Below the pieces are notes generated by a model, which worked only from the letters and a program-made list of their open reading frames with translations, did no database searches and was not told the origin of the DNA. 64,000 nucleotides of DNA from G963663495 sp963663495 (lineage in GTDB: Bacteria > Bacteroidota > Rhodothermia > Rhodothermales > Bin80), in contig OY760427.1 of NCBI GenBank assembly GCA_963663495.1, positions 3,968,001 to 4,032,000 of the forward strand. The letters run 5' to 3'. Below, piece after piece: positions 18,591-28,644 of this stretch. The position numbers and the translations under genes were made by a program. Position 1 is the first letter of the stretch. Every line of letters begins with the position of its first letter.

Positions 18591-19361
18591 ATGAAACCTA
18601 TTCTGGAGATTCAAAACTTGAGGGCTTCCGCGAACGGGACGCCGATCTTGAGAGGCTTGGATCTCTCAGTTCGCACGGGCGAACTACATGCAATCATGGG
18701 CCCTAACGGGTCCGGCAAGAGTACGCTGGCTTCGGTCCTGGCGGGACGCGATGACTACGATGTAGACGGCGGGGCTGTCTCGTACAAGGGTGAAGATTTG
18801 CTGGAGATGGACGTTGATGAGCGCGCCCGTGAAGGATTATTTCTCGCGTTCCAGTATCCGGTTGAGCTCCCTGGTGTCAGCATGATGAATTTTCTGAAGC
18901 AGGCAGTCAACTCCATTCGAGAACACCGCGGCGAGGAAGCTTTGAATGCGGCAGCACTGCTGAAACGCGCGCGCGATAAGGCTGCCCTAATTGGCCTTGA
19001 CACCCGACTGAAGCAGCGCTCTGTAAACGAAGGCTTCTCAGGTGGTGAGAAAAAGCGCAACGAAATTTTTCAGCTGGCGATGCTGGAACCTACGATGGCC
19101 ATTCTTGACGAGACTGACTCAGGACTGGATATTGACGCCCTCAAGACGGTAGCGGAGGGCGTCAATGCGCTTCGGACGGACGATCGCGGCTTCATCGTTA
19201 TTACGCACTACCAGCGCCTGCTGAATTATATCATCCCTAACTTCGTCCATGTCCTGGTGAACGGCCGCATCGTCAAGAGTGGTGGCAAGGAACTGGCGTT
19301 AGAACTTGAGGCGCGCGGCTACGACTGGGTTCGTGATGAATCCGATGCCGTACCGGCCTAA
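18591..19361 (+). CDS. sufC: Fe-S assembly ATPase SufC
   Basis: 256 aa, an ABC-type ATPase that drives SufB-SufD. Walker A is GPNGSGKST (K43), the Q-loop is LAFQYPVELPGVS, the family-specific signature is FSGGEKKRNEI and Walker B is AILDETDSGLDIDALK. It lies 62 bp after sufB and 19 bp before sufD. Length and motifs are complete. Confidence 0.97.
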   Translation: MKPILEIQNLRASANGTPILRGLDLSVRTGELHAIMGPNGSGKSTLASVLAGRDDYDVDGGAVSYKGEDLLEMDVDERAREGLFLAFQYPVELPGVSMMNFLKQAVNSIREHRGEEALNAAALLKRARDKAALIGLDTRLKQRSVNEGFSGGEKKRNEIFQLAMLEPTMAILDETDSGLDIDALKTVAEGVNALRTDDRGFIVITHYQRLLNYIIPNFVHVLVNGRIVKSGGKELALELEARGYDWVRDESDAVPA

Positions 19362-19380
19362 TTGAACGGAGGCCTCAACG

Positions 19381-20688
19381 ATGGAAAGAGCAATGCGCCG
19401 TACTGATCGGTTGGAGGAACGCTTCTTGGCAGTAGCCCGCAGTGTCGCGAACCTGCGGGCAAATGGTGTCACATCCGCGCTGGCCAAGCTGCGCCACGAC
19501 GCACAAGACAGTTTTGCCAGCATGGGCTTCCCCAAACCGCGGTCGGAAGCCTGGAAATACACTAACATCAGGTCCGCACTACGCAAATACTTTCCAACTG
19601 AACCGGTAGGGAGCACTCCGCCTGCCGGTTATGGCATGCACGGCCTCAATACCGATATTGCCGCGTTCGTAAACGGACGGTACAGCGCTGCTCATTCCCG
19701 TAATGGACCACTGCCCAAAGGGACAATTGTCGGCGGACTGCAAGCAGCTCTTGGCTCCCACAAGGAGTCCATCCTGCATCACCTCGGTCGGCTTGCTCCA
19801 ATTTCCTCATGTCCGTTCGTTGCGCTCAATACGGCGGCACTTTCGGACGGGGCATTTATCTTCGTCCCTGAGAACACACGCTTGGAGCGCCCCTTGCAGG
19901 TGGTTCACATGGTTACGTCTGGAGTGTTTTTTCAACCACGGACATTGCTTATTGCAGAAGCTGATGCAAGTGTGGAGGTGATACTATCAATCAGTACTCC
20001 GCCCAGTGAGGCGGCCTTCGCAAATACCGTTACAGAAGTGAGTGTCGGCCCAGGTGCTGATGTAAACGCCTATACAATTCAACCTGAACGGGATCGGCTT
20101 ACAACGGTAACAGCGCTGAATGTACACCAGGGTACGGGAAGCCGATTCGGCAGCTACACGGCCACATTTGGCGGTGAAGTAGCCCGCAACAACTTGACAA
20201 TCACGGCAGATGCAGCCCACTGTGACACGTTTCTGAACGGACTCTTCCTAGCGAGAGGAAACTCTCATATAGATAATCACACGCTTGTTGATCATGCAAT
20301 GCCGGATTGCGAGAGTTCAGAACTCTACAAGGGTATTCTGGACGAGCAGTCTACCGGCGTATTCAACGGGAAGGTGATGGTGCGACAGGACGCCCAGCGA
20401 ATAAACGCCTACCAGTCGAGCAAGGCTGTAGTGCTGACACATGATGCCAGGATGTTTGCCAAGCCGGAGCTTGAGATCTATGCGGATGATGTTAAGTGCA
20501 GCCACGGTGCAACCACAGGTCAGCTGGAAAAAGAAGCCCTGTTTTACCTTCGTTCTCGCGGTCTGAGCGAGAAACAAGCTCGTGACCTTCTACTGGAGGC
20601 CTTTGCGCGCGAGTTTACGGAGGGCTTGCCTAACGGCGAAATCAAACACCTTGTGGAGCAATTGATTTCTGGCTGGCTCACTCGCTAA
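19381..20688 (+). CDS. sufD: Fe-S assembly protein SufD
   Basis: 435 aa, paralogue of SufB and partner in the SufBC2D complex. The N-terminal SEAWKYTN motif is typical, and the C-terminal HGATTGQLEKEALFYLRSRG mirrors SufB. A GGAGG ribosome-binding site precedes ATG 19381. No cysteine desulfurase gene (sufS) or sufE/U follows. The next 1.5 kb is TnpB element B, and the original neighbour was the sufT-like gene. Confidence 0.95.
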   Translation: MERAMRRTDRLEERFLAVARSVANLRANGVTSALAKLRHDAQDSFASMGFPKPRSEAWKYTNIRSALRKYFPTEPVGSTPPAGYGMHGLNTDIAAFVNGRYSAAHSRNGPLPKGTIVGGLQAALGSHKESILHHLGRLAPISSCPFVALNTAALSDGAFIFVPENTRLERPLQVVHMVTSGVFFQPRTLLIAEADASVEVILSISTPPSEAAFANTVTEVSVGPGADVNAYTIQPERDRLTTVTALNVHQGTGSRFGSYTATFGGEVARNNLTITADAAHCDTFLNGLFLARGNSHIDNHTLVDHAMPDCESSELYKGILDEQSTGVFNGKVMVRQDAQRINAYQSSKAVVLTHDARMFAKPELEIYADDVKCSHGATTGQLEKEALFYLRSRGLSEKQARDLLLEAFAREFTEGLPNGEIKHLVEQLISGWLTR

Positions 20689-20762
20689 TAGTGTGGGGAA
20701 CCCGTTCCATCGGGGAGTACGTGAGCGGTCCTGCCAACATTAGTGCAGGAAAAGGGAGTTAT

Positions 20763-20933
20763 ATGGCTGAATGCCACGCGTTTTCGCAGGAGTTACTTTT
20801 TGTGCTTTGGTGGTGCAGACAGGATGGCTTTCGCCAGTTTTTCATAATCGGTTCCCGCTTTTCACGAAAAACTGCAATTATTTCAAATAACTCAACACGT
20901 GGGTACGCATGGAATATAATTATCATATATTAG
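20763..20933 (+). CDS. Leader-block ORF of TnpB element B (56 codons)
   Basis: Equivalent of the element A leader ORF, starting MAECHAFSQELLF. It differs from A at several residues but stays open to the same stop position. No domain is recognised, and it may be chance. Confidence 0.25.
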   Translation: MAECHAFSQELLFVLWWCRQDGFRQFFIIGSRFSRKTAIISNNSTRGYAWNIIIIY

Positions 20934-20954
20934 GGAGTTATATATCACAGTGCC

Positions 20955-22222
20955 ATGCCCGAAACGGTTAGTGCATACCGCAATATCACATACAGGCTGT
21001 TGCCCGGAAGTCGGAGTAACGCCAAGCAACTTGCTGGATTAGCGGGTGCGTGTAGGTTTGTGTGGAATGCCATCCTCGCAGAGCAGAGCGAGGCCTACAA
21101 GAAAGCGAAAGAGGCTGGAGAGAAGCCGCCCTCGGTAAGCTTCTTCTCGCTGGGGAAGCGGTTCACGGCACTGCGCCGTACGGTCGAGTGGCTACCTGAA
21201 TACTCCTTTGGTGTCGTTAGATACACATTGTAGTTAGATACCCATTGAAATATCAAGCGGATGCATGGAAGGCATTCTTCAAGGAAGGTAAGAGAAGACC
21301 GAGATTCCATTCCAGACGTGGTAGTACGCCTTCGTTCACGATCCCGGATAACGTAAGGGTTCGGGATGGCAAGCTGTATATCCCGAAAGTGGGATATATG
21401 GCGCTCCGCAGGCGGGGAGGCAACCCGTACCCTGATGGTATACCCATCAAAGCCACTGTAAAGAAGAACGCCGGCAAATGGTATGCTGTCATCTGCTACA
21501 AGATTGAGGCACCTGTAATAGAGGATACCGGCAGTGCTGTAGGCATTGACCGTAATTGCGGGCAGATCGCTATGGTCTCCACAGAGGGCGATACAAGCAT
21601 TATCAGACAACCGGATACGAAGCGTCTTGATGCCAAGTTGAAGCGGCATCAGCGAAGACTGGCGAGACAGAAGAAAGGCTCCAACCGTCGTAACAGGCGG
21701 AAGCATAGAATCGCCCGCATACAGCGCAAGCGTGCTAACATCCTCAAGAATGCGAACCACCAGGTAAGTCGCAGTATTGCCAAATGCTCCTCAACGGTGA
21801 TACTGGAGGACCTGAAGATCAAAGCGATGACACGTTCAGCTAAGGGGACGATGGAGAGCTTTGGCACAAACGTCAGACAGAAGTCTGGCCTCAACCGTGG
21901 AATACTGCGAACAGGTTGGGGCCAGCTGGATCAGATGCTGGGCTATAAGTGCCGCAAGGTGATAAAGGTTACCGCCGCCTATACCAGTCAGCGGTGTTCT
22001 GTGTGTGGGCACACAGAAGCGAGTAACCGTAAGACGCAGAGCACATTCACGTGTATGTCCTGTGGACATGCGGATCATGCAGACCTGAATGCGGCTGCAA
22101 ACATACTGGCCTCCGGGATTGGGGCTGCTGCACGGCGAGGGGCGTTCGGGTTACCGACCCCTATGACCCGTGAAATTGATACTAGTGCCTCACTGTGTAC
22201 AGTTGGTCACTCACGTATATAA
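20955..22222 (+). pseudogene. tnpB: TnpB, disrupted by a 17-bp tandem duplication (element B)
   Basis: The reading frame matches elements A and C to residue 92, then meets a TAG at 21231-21233. The cause is a near-exact 17-bp tandem duplication (GTTAGATACACATTG, then TA, then GTTAGATACCCATTG). The rest (from 21245) continues in another frame with all RuvC residues and the zinc ribbon intact. A truncated C-terminal product could start internally, but the full protein is not made. The 3' end and right terminus remain intact, so a guide RNA could still be produced. Confidence 0.88.
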
Positions 22223-22381
22223 TTCCCCAGGAAAATCCTGGCACCGAGGGGATGAGCAATCAAGTCTCTCCCTATTTTCTTTACTACCGCTTCAATTGGT
22301 GTCATCGTCGGTGCTTCCGGGCAATGGTAACAAAACCCATGACTGATGGTACACCATGTTCGGATCTTGGCCTGTGCACGT

Positions 22382-22717
22382 ATGACCCCGGAAATCTCCA
22401 ACAACGCATCAAACCCTGCACTTCTTCAGGAGGTTATTGACTCCATAAAGCAGATTTACGATCCGGAGATCCCCGTGAACGTTTACGATCTCGGCCTCAT
22501 ATATAAGATTCGCCTGGAGCCGGATGATAGCGTATATGTGACCATGACCCTGACGACCCCAAATTGTCCGGTCGCCGACATCCTGCCCAACCAAGTCGAA
22601 TCTATAGTCATGCTGACCGATGGTGTCAGCGACGCGCAGGTGACGCTCACCTTTGACCCACCTTTCACCGTTGATATGATGTCCGATGAGGCCAAGCTTG
22701 AGCTTGGAATGCTTTGA
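22382..22717 (+). CDS. sufT: MIP18/DUF59-family Fe-S assembly factor, SufT-like
   Basis: About 111 aa. The DUF59 core is clear: IYDPEIPVNVYDLGLIYKI, then MTLTTPNCPVADILP with the conserved Cys, and VTLTFDPPF. Proteins of this type assist Fe-S maturation and often sit in suf operons. I chose ATG 22382 (MTPEISNNAS); ATG 22346 would add 12 residues with no family support. TnpB element B now separates it from sufD. Its stop overlaps the TTG start of the TonB receptor gene. Confidence 0.85.
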   Translation: MTPEISNNASNPALLQEVIDSIKQIYDPEIPVNVYDLGLIYKIRLEPDDSVYVTMTLTTPNCPVADILPNQVESIVMLTDGVSDAQVTLTFDPPFTVDMMSDEAKLELGML

Positions 22718-25008
22718 AGGACTCAAGCACTACGGTGTTTTCGTTAATATCTGACTCAATACGAAGACACAGCCGTGCTATCACGGTCGTGGGAGTCGTG
22801 CTGGTGGCCTCTTATATTGCGGGTTCGACGCTGGCGCAGACGGGCACTGTTCGCGGCTTTATTACTGATTCATCGGATGGTCAGGCGTTGCAGGGAGTCA
22901 ATGTCGGGGTCATTGATCCAACCGGTGCGCTCCGTGGTAGCGTCACCAACGACGATGGCTTTTTTATTATCCTACGTCTACCTGCGGGGCAGTACATTTT
23001 ACAGGTGTCATATATCGGCTATGAGACGGTATTGGACACCCTGCTGCTGGCTCCTGGAGGAACTGAGCGTCTGGCCATCGCGCTACGTCCTGGTGTCGCT
23101 CTGGAAGAACTGGTCGTTGAAGGCGAGCGGGAAGGCGGAGCGACCGTTGCTGCGGGGTTGCAGACGGTCCGACCTCGGGATGTAGAGCTTGTCCCTGCGC
23201 CGGATGTTTCCGGGGACTTGGTTTCGTACCTCTCCACTATGCCGGGAGTCGTATCCATTGGGGACCGGGGGGGACAAGTATTCATTCGTGGAGGCGAACC
23301 CTCACACAATCTGGCGCTGCTTGACGGCATGTACATTTACCAGCCGTTTCACATTCTTGGCTTCTACTCCGCTTTTTCATCAGACCTCTTGCGGAATGCT
23401 GATATTTACGCTGGCGGCTTCAGTAGCAAGTTCGCCGGACGTATGTCCTCCGTCATTGATGTACATACACGGAACGGCAATAGCCAGAAAATGCGCAGAA
23501 CCATTTCCATGGCACCGTTTGTCAGCATGGGAATTTTGGAGGGCCCATTGAAACGTGGGAGAGCGTCGTTCCTTTTCTCGGCACGAGCTTCCACCGTGGA
23601 GCGGGTCGCATCTTCGTACATCAACCAACCGCTGCCCTATGCCTTTGGCGACTTTTTTGGCAAGTTGCATGTGGTGCTGAACGAAAGCCACCAGGTTTCG
23701 GCAACCGCCATCAAGACGTACGACCGTGGAACGCTTCAGCGCAATGTGGAGAATGCGGACCAAATTCGTTGGCAAAACCTCGCCTATGGTGTACGGTACT
23801 TGGTTGCTCCGCCATCGCTGCCAATACTCGGTGAAGTCCTTTTCTCAGTGTCAAGGCTTAACATGGAGTTTGGTCCAGAGGATGAACCCGTCCGGTCATC
23901 CGGGATTGAAGGCTTCAACTTAACAGTCAATGTGACCAATTTCGGGCAGCGGACCAAGGTGGACTGGGGGTTTTACCTACGTGCACCGAGGCTGACGGCG
24001 GAATTGAGCGGGCTGTACCAAAACCTGAACTTCACAAATGATCGCATCACATCAACCGGGGGATACTTCGAGCCTGAGGTGAACCTTACGGACAATCTGC
24101 GCGCACGAGCCGGGGTCATAGTGCAATTCCTGGGCGATCAAGGTGTGTTCGTTGAACCCCGTGGCCGCATCTTGTACGAATTTGGCCGTCACCAATTCAC
24201 ACTTGCGGGTGGGCTATACAGGCAGGAAGTAGTAGGCCTCAACGACCGTCGTGATGCAACAAACATATTTACGGCATGGGCTGGGGCCCCAACGGGGACA
24301 CTTCCCAATTCGGTCCAGGGGTTGGGTGGATATCGTACCGCCCTGACTGACTGGTTATCTTTTTCTTTTGAAGCGTTTTACAAACAATTGTGGAGCCTAT
24401 CAATTGCGGAATGGACGGCGTTCCCTCGCTTTTCCAGTCGGCTGCAGGAAGCGTCCGGACGCGCAATTGGAATGGACATTCGCTTGGAGGTTCAGCAGCC
24501 CGGCTTCTACGGCTTTCTTAATTACGGACTAGCGTCTGTGGAATACAATGCGATGCAGGAGACGCTTCCCGTATGGGTGGGATCAAGCGAATTGCAGTTC
24601 CGTCCTCCACACGACCGGCGCCATCAAGTCAATGCATTGGCCCGCTTTACAGTTGCTAGAGTTAATGTGAGCTTCCGCTGGAATCTTGGGTCCGGGCTTC
24701 CTTATAACCAGATTCGCGGCTTTGATGGCTTCGTACTGATGGACGGTCCCGTTGATGTATATCGTGAGCCAGGAAGCGCACGTGTGATCTATGACCGTCC
24801 ATTTGAGGGTGTACTGCCATCCTATCACCGTCTAGATGTTTCCATGTCTCGCGTCTTCCAATACCGGGACGATTCATTCGTTACCCTGCAGGCCGGCATC
24901 ATTAATGCATACAACCGGGCGAACCTCTTTTCGCTGGACACCTTCACACTGGAACGGAATGACCAGCTTCCAATAATCCCCACTGCGGGTATTAAGTTCG
25001 AATTCTAG
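22714..25008 (+). CDS. TonB-dependent receptor with carboxypeptidase-like N-terminal domain (copy 1)
   Basis: 764 aa. A signal segment (about residues 20-42, ending GSTLAQ) is followed by a carboxypeptidase-regulatory-like beta domain (GFITDSSDGQALQGVNVGV). A plug domain follows (MPGVVSIGDRGGQVFIRGG, DGMYIYQPFHILGFYSAFS), then a long outer-membrane barrel. It imports an unknown substrate across the outer membrane. The apparent start is TTG 22714, overlapping the sufT stop, with no better ATG before the signal peptide. It is followed by a DUF4249-type lipoprotein gene with stop/start overlap. A close paralogue lies at 58517-60850. Confidence 0.88.
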   Translation: MKDSSTTVFSLISDSIRRHSRAITVVGVVLVASYIAGSTLAQTGTVRGFITDSSDGQALQGVNVGVIDPTGALRGSVTNDDGFFIILRLPAGQYILQVSYIGYETVLDTLLLAPGGTERLAIALRPGVALEELVVEGEREGGATVAAGLQTVRPRDVELVPAPDVSGDLVSYLSTMPGVVSIGDRGGQVFIRGGEPSHNLALLDGMYIYQPFHILGFYSAFSSDLLRNADIYAGGFSSKFAGRMSSVIDVHTRNGNSQKMRRTISMAPFVSMGILEGPLKRGRASFLFSARASTVERVASSYINQPLPYAFGDFFGKLHVVLNESHQVSATAIKTYDRGTLQRNVENADQIRWQNLAYGVRYLVAPPSLPILGEVLFSVSRLNMEFGPEDEPVRSSGIEGFNLTVNVTNFGQRTKVDWGFYLRAPRLTAELSGLYQNLNFTNDRITSTGGYFEPEVNLTDNLRARAGVIVQFLGDQGVFVEPRGRILYEFGRHQFTLAGGLYRQEVVGLNDRRDATNIFTAWAGAPTGTLPNSVQGLGGYRTALTDWLSFSFEAFYKQLWSLSIAEWTAFPRFSSRLQEASGRAIGMDIRLEVQQPGFYGFLNYGLASVEYNAMQETLPVWVGSSELQFRPPHDRRHQVNALARFTVARVNVSFRWNLGSGLPYNQIRGFDGFVLMDGPVDVYREPGSARVIYDRPFEGVLPSYHRLDVSMSRVFQYRDDSFVTLQAGIINAYNRANLFSLDTFTLERNDQLPIIPTAGIKFEF

Positions 25009-26024
25009 TGTCGCTGGCGAATCATATCGGAAGTCGTATCAACCGTTTCTCTGCCGGAGCACGATGTGCCCTTGTGGCCATGTTCTTGGCCATGGGAAGC
25101 TGCGACCAGACCATTGACCCCATTGTCGGCGAAAATAGGCCGTTCACCGTTTGGGGTTATCTGGATGCCCATGCAGACACGCAGCGTGTGCGCATATTCT
25201 CCATCTCACAAAGCCTTGGCGTGGATCGCGCAGGTCCGATTGATGCTGTTGTAACCACTACGAATTTGGACACGGGCGTTGAACGAGAATGGATTGACGA
25301 GGTAGTAACATTTGCGGATGGTGCGGTCGGGCATGTCTACTGGTCGAAATTCAAAGCAGAATATAACCACCGATACCGCCTTGAAGTTAGGCGTTCTGAC
25401 GGCGCCATCAGCTCTGCTGAAGTCACGATACCACCGCCGGTCGAAGTAGAGTTGATCAATGCCAGGAATGCTGTAGTGGTAGCGGTTTACATCCACGGCA
25501 GGCCCCCAAATCTGGTTGATGCCTCCGTAGTCTACGATGCGATTACGTTACCGCCCGCTAATCCGTGGCCTCCGGGCACTCCCACGCCTCCCCCGGTACT
25601 GCTAAAGGTTGCGGTCTCCTACTCTGGAATGCAGGAGTCGACCGATGATGGGTGGCGCTACGAGATTGACTTGCGACGTGATTTTGAGGTCGTTAAGGAG
25701 GAGTTTGCCATCAATTGTCTGCGAGAGGATCTTATCGCATTGAGACGCGTCATTTTCACATTTTTGGCTGCGGATGCCCAGTGGGCTCCTCCCAATGATT
25801 CTTTTGACCCCAATCTGCTAATTGAGCCCGGCACCTTCTCCAACGTAGAGAACGGTTTCGGATATTTTGGCGGCGGATACACAGTGAGGGCAGCGTGGAC
25901 ACCTACCAATGTTGTACTCCGCACCGTTGGGTATAGAACTGCCGGGCCGTGCACGCTGATGCCTTTGAACATACCGGATTGCCAACTCCCACCTGAACCG
26001 TGCTTGAAGGACGAGAGAGAATAA
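25008..26024 (+). CDS. DUF4249-type lipoprotein partner of the TonB receptor (copy 1)
   Basis: 338 aa. A lipobox (LAMGSC) follows a short hydrophobic signal, and the body shows the pattern of DUF4249 proteins that accompany TonB receptors in Bacteroidota (PFTVWGYLDAHADTQRVRIF, RYRLEVRRSDG, PNLLIEPGTFSNVENGFGYF). The GTG start overlaps the receptor stop, so the two are coupled. It probably sits on the outer membrane and helps substrate capture (inference). The protein at 60850-61758 is a paralogue with the same end motif. Confidence 0.78.
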   Translation: MSLANHIGSRINRFSAGARCALVAMFLAMGSCDQTIDPIVGENRPFTVWGYLDAHADTQRVRIFSISQSLGVDRAGPIDAVVTTTNLDTGVEREWIDEVVTFADGAVGHVYWSKFKAEYNHRYRLEVRRSDGAISSAEVTIPPPVEVELINARNAVVVAVYIHGRPPNLVDASVVYDAITLPPANPWPPGTPTPPPVLLKVAVSYSGMQESTDDGWRYEIDLRRDFEVVKEEFAINCLREDLIALRRVIFTFLAADAQWAPPNDSFDPNLLIEPGTFSNVENGFGYFGGGYTVRAAWTPTNVVLRTVGYRTAGPCTLMPLNIPDCQLPPEPCLKDERE

Positions 26025-26353
26025 GCCGGCCAATTCAAGTTTTCAGGGGGTACCCAAGGAGCATCTCCCCTAACTGCGACCAGGAATTCATTCCTTAATA
26101 CTGTAGAAGCATCTGGACACTGAGTTCGGCCGGAGATCGGGCGCATACAGATCCGCAGTCGGACTGCAGGATCTGCTCATACGTCGAACTGTGAACAGGC
26201 AAGTGTCAGAACCCCCGGTGACGAAAGGTGCGGAGTATCCCGAGATTAGACAATCGGTACGGTGTGTAGTCGTGGTAATCAAGTAATGCCGGTGACATGA
26301 GGGTCGGACGACACCCCGGGCGATAGGCACAGATTGAGACTTCCTGGCATGTC
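26025..26353. other. Gene-free stretch between convergent genes
   Basis: About 330 bp between the DUF4249 gene and the end of the subunit-3 gene. No protein-like frame, RNA gene or clear terminator was recognised. Confidence 0.5.
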
Positions 26354-26926
26354 TCAATCCTTGTAGGAGACACCCAAGGCATCCGTTGCTTCCTTGGGAC
26401 AGCCCTCCCATTCAGCAACATAAACATTGCCCATGTACTGCAGATCATTTACTCCCATCTTGCTGCTCCAGAATCCTGCGGCCACCAAGTCCCGAAACTG
26501 GCTAAAGAAGACGACGCCCTGACTAACTCCTGCTTCGTGTGAATACGGATAAGCTATCTCCTCCAATATCGCCCGTTGCTCGTCCACTTTTATCGAGACA
26601 AAATTGTCTCCGCTGCGCCTCCTGGCATGTGCATCCAGCCAAGCCAATCCACCCCGTATTCCTAGCTGCAGGTCCGGTCTATCTGTCATCACAAAGTCAA
26701 TGTAGTCGGGAACGCCCGCATCCGTGGCGCTTCCCGATCTGGCATCCGCGGGAATGATCCTGTCAGCAAGAATCCTAACCGTCTGCATCTCGTGGTCGGT
26801 AAAGAAGGATCCGTTACCTGAATGGACTCTGGCATTGGGGCGTTCTGGCTCAGCGATGGTCGCCTTGGTCAATCCCGGGGCCAGAGTAGCTGTCGCCAAT
26901 AAACGTAGACTGGTACGGCGATCCAT
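26354..26926 (-). CDS. Gluconate 2-dehydrogenase subunit 3 family protein
   Basis: 190 aa. It begins with a twin-arginine-type signal (MDRRTSLRLLATATLAPGL). The mature part fits the gluconate_2-dh3 family (FFTDHEMQTVRILADRIIPAD, GVPDYIDFVM, GLAWLDAHARRR). Such proteins are small export partners of GMC or PQQ dehydrogenases. Its start codon overlaps the last base of the GMC gene, so the two form an operon and probably one periplasmic enzyme. Confidence 0.88.
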   Translation of the reverse strand: MDRRTSLRLLATATLAPGLTKATIAEPERPNARVHSGNGSFFTDHEMQTVRILADRIIPADARSGSATDAGVPDYIDFVMTDRPDLQLGIRGGLAWLDAHARRRSGDNFVSIKVDEQRAILEEIAYPYSHEAGVSQGVVFFSQFRDLVAAGFWSSKMGVNDLQYMGNVYVAEWEGCPKEATDALGVSYKD

Positions 26927-28644
26927 TATAAATTCCCCTTATTGCGTTCCGCTACAATGAAGTCTGCCGTTCGCCACGCCAAGGCTAGAATGGTCCATGT
27001 TACATTCTTGTGTGCCTGTGATACGAGCGGGCCCGCGTCGGCAACGAACAGATTTTTTACATCATGCGCCTGACAGTGCGCATTGAGCACACTGGAACGC
27101 CGATCGTCACCCATCCGCGTGGTACCGCCTTCATGGATGATCCGGCCAGGTGCAAGGATTCCGTACCCATCCTCGGGGCCTGGCATAGAATCCAATAATT
27201 TTCCTCCCATCGCTCTGATGATACTACGCATCGTCTCTTGCATGTGCTTCACCTGCGCGTACTCCTGATCGCTCCAATTAACATTGAAGCGCAGAACTGG
27301 AATGCCGTACTTATCCACCACTTTGGGGTCTATCTCGCATCGATTCTCCCTGCGCGCGATCATTTCTCCCCGCCCTGAGAATCCAAGGATAGCCCCGTAT
27401 AAGCTGCGATAGTCTTCCTTAAGCTCCAGGCCGTAACCACCACCGCCGCGCGGGCGATCAGATGCTCGCCCGTTCAGATCCTCAATTCCAGCCATGAAAC
27501 GATAATCTGGCATCTGACGTCCACCCCACGGCTCAATGTGATAACCGCGCGCAAAGTCAAGCCGCTGCCCATCCAACCACCAAGGAACATAGACATGCAT
27601 GCCTCCCACGCCATCATCGTTGTGGGCTGGCAAGTCCATGAGTTGCGGAAACAGGCCCGCGACCGAGGTTCCCGTAGAATCAGTCAAATATCTGCCAACT
27701 GCATCGCTATCATTTGCCAACCCATTAGCGTGGCGAGGAGATTTGGAATTCAGAAGCAGGCGCGCAGACTCGCAAGCGCTTGCCGCAACAACCACAATAT
27801 GTGCCTGAACTTGGAATTCGCGATTGTCCTCCTTATTGACGTACGACACCCCCGTAGCCAATCCTTCCTGATCCGTCAGTATTTCCCGTGCCATAGCATG
27901 CGGAATCACGGTCAAATTACCGGTCTGTTCGGCTGGACGAATAAGTACGGAGGGAGAAGAAAAATTGGAGTTGGTTGAGCATCCTCGCCCGCACTGCCCG
28001 CAGTAGTGGCACGCAGGACGCCCATTGTGCGGCTGTGTAAGGATTGACAGTCTGGAAGGGATGCATGGAATCCCCAACCCGGCGCATCCCTGCTTAATCA
28101 GCAATTCATAACATCGGGGTTTGGGCGGTGGCAAGAAAATTCCATCCGGTTCATTGCGTATTCCCTCGCTGCTGCCAAATACTCCTACAAGCTGCTCTAC
28201 CTTGTCGTAATACGGACTCACATCCTCGTATCCGATCGGCCAGTCGTCGCCAAGACCGTCAATGCTCCGCCGTTTGAAGTCGTCGGGACCGAACCGCAGG
28301 GATATCCTGCCCCAATGGTTCGTCCGACCGCCCAAGTTCCGAGCTCTGAACCAGTCCCACTCAGTACCACCTGCATGCGTGTAAGGCTCTCCCTCAATGG
28401 ACCAGCCGCCTATAGTACCATCGAATTCGCCCCAGTGCTTTTCGGGTGTGGGGCTCCCACGTCGTGGAGAATCATAGTTCCACTGAAACATCTTGCTATG
28501 CGTCTCCGCGTACCACAATGGGCCAGCTTCCAGCAAGACCACACTAGCACCAGCATCAGCAAGTACCTTTGCGGCCATACCTCCCCCTGCTCCTGATCCG
28601 ATTATACAGACATCAAAAGATCGGTTCAGAACAATATTGGCCAC
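26926..28644 (-). CDS. GMC-family FAD oxidoreductase
   Basis: 572 aa. The N-terminal dinucleotide-binding motif is IGSGAGGGMAAKVLADAGA, and the GMC C-terminal domain has the active-site His/Asn pair (HEGGTTRMGDD and HKNVTWTILALAWR). A cysteine-rich segment ACHYCGQCGRGCSTNSNF is typical of the gluconate/sorbosone-type subgroup that pairs with a subunit-3 protein. It likely oxidises a sugar or polyol and is exported with its Tat-tagged partner encoded immediately downstream. The substrate cannot be read from the sequence. Confidence 0.9.
   Translation of the reverse strand: MANIVLNRSFDVCIIGSGAGGGMAAKVLADAGASVVLLEAGPLWYAETHSKMFQWNYDSPRRGSPTPEKHWGEFDGTIGGWSIEGEPYTHAGGTEWDWFRARNLGGRTNHWGRISLRFGPDDFKRRSIDGLGDDWPIGYEDVSPYYDKVEQLVGVFGSSEGIRNEPDGIFLPPPKPRCYELLIKQGCAGLGIPCIPSRLSILTQPHNGRPACHYCGQCGRGCSTNSNFSSPSVLIRPAEQTGNLTVIPHAMAREILTDQEGLATGVSYVNKEDNREFQVQAHIVVVAASACESARLLLNSKSPRHANGLANDSDAVGRYLTDSTGTSVAGLFPQLMDLPAHNDDGVGGMHVYVPWWLDGQRLDFARGYHIEPWGGRQMPDYRFMAGIEDLNGRASDRPRGGGGYGLELKEDYRSLYGAILGFSGRGEMIARRENRCEIDPKVVDKYGIPVLRFNVNWSDQEYAQVKHMQETMRSIIRAMGGKLLDSMPGPEDGYGILAPGRIIHEGGTTRMGDDRRSSVLNAHCQAHDVKNLFVADAGPLVSQAHKNVTWTILALAWRTADFIVAERNKGNL

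Larger units (their letters stand above)
20754..22227 (+). mobile_element. TnpB element B with 8-bp target duplication
   Basis: 1,474 bp, 17 bp longer than element A because of an internal duplication in tnpB. The same ends are present (GGGAGTTATATGGCTGA left; ACGTATATAATTCCC right). It is flanked by a perfect direct repeat CAGGAAAA (20746-20753 and 22228-22235). Removing the element and one repeat joins the sufD downstream region to the sufT leader, so this insertion separated two suf genes. Confidence 0.85.
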
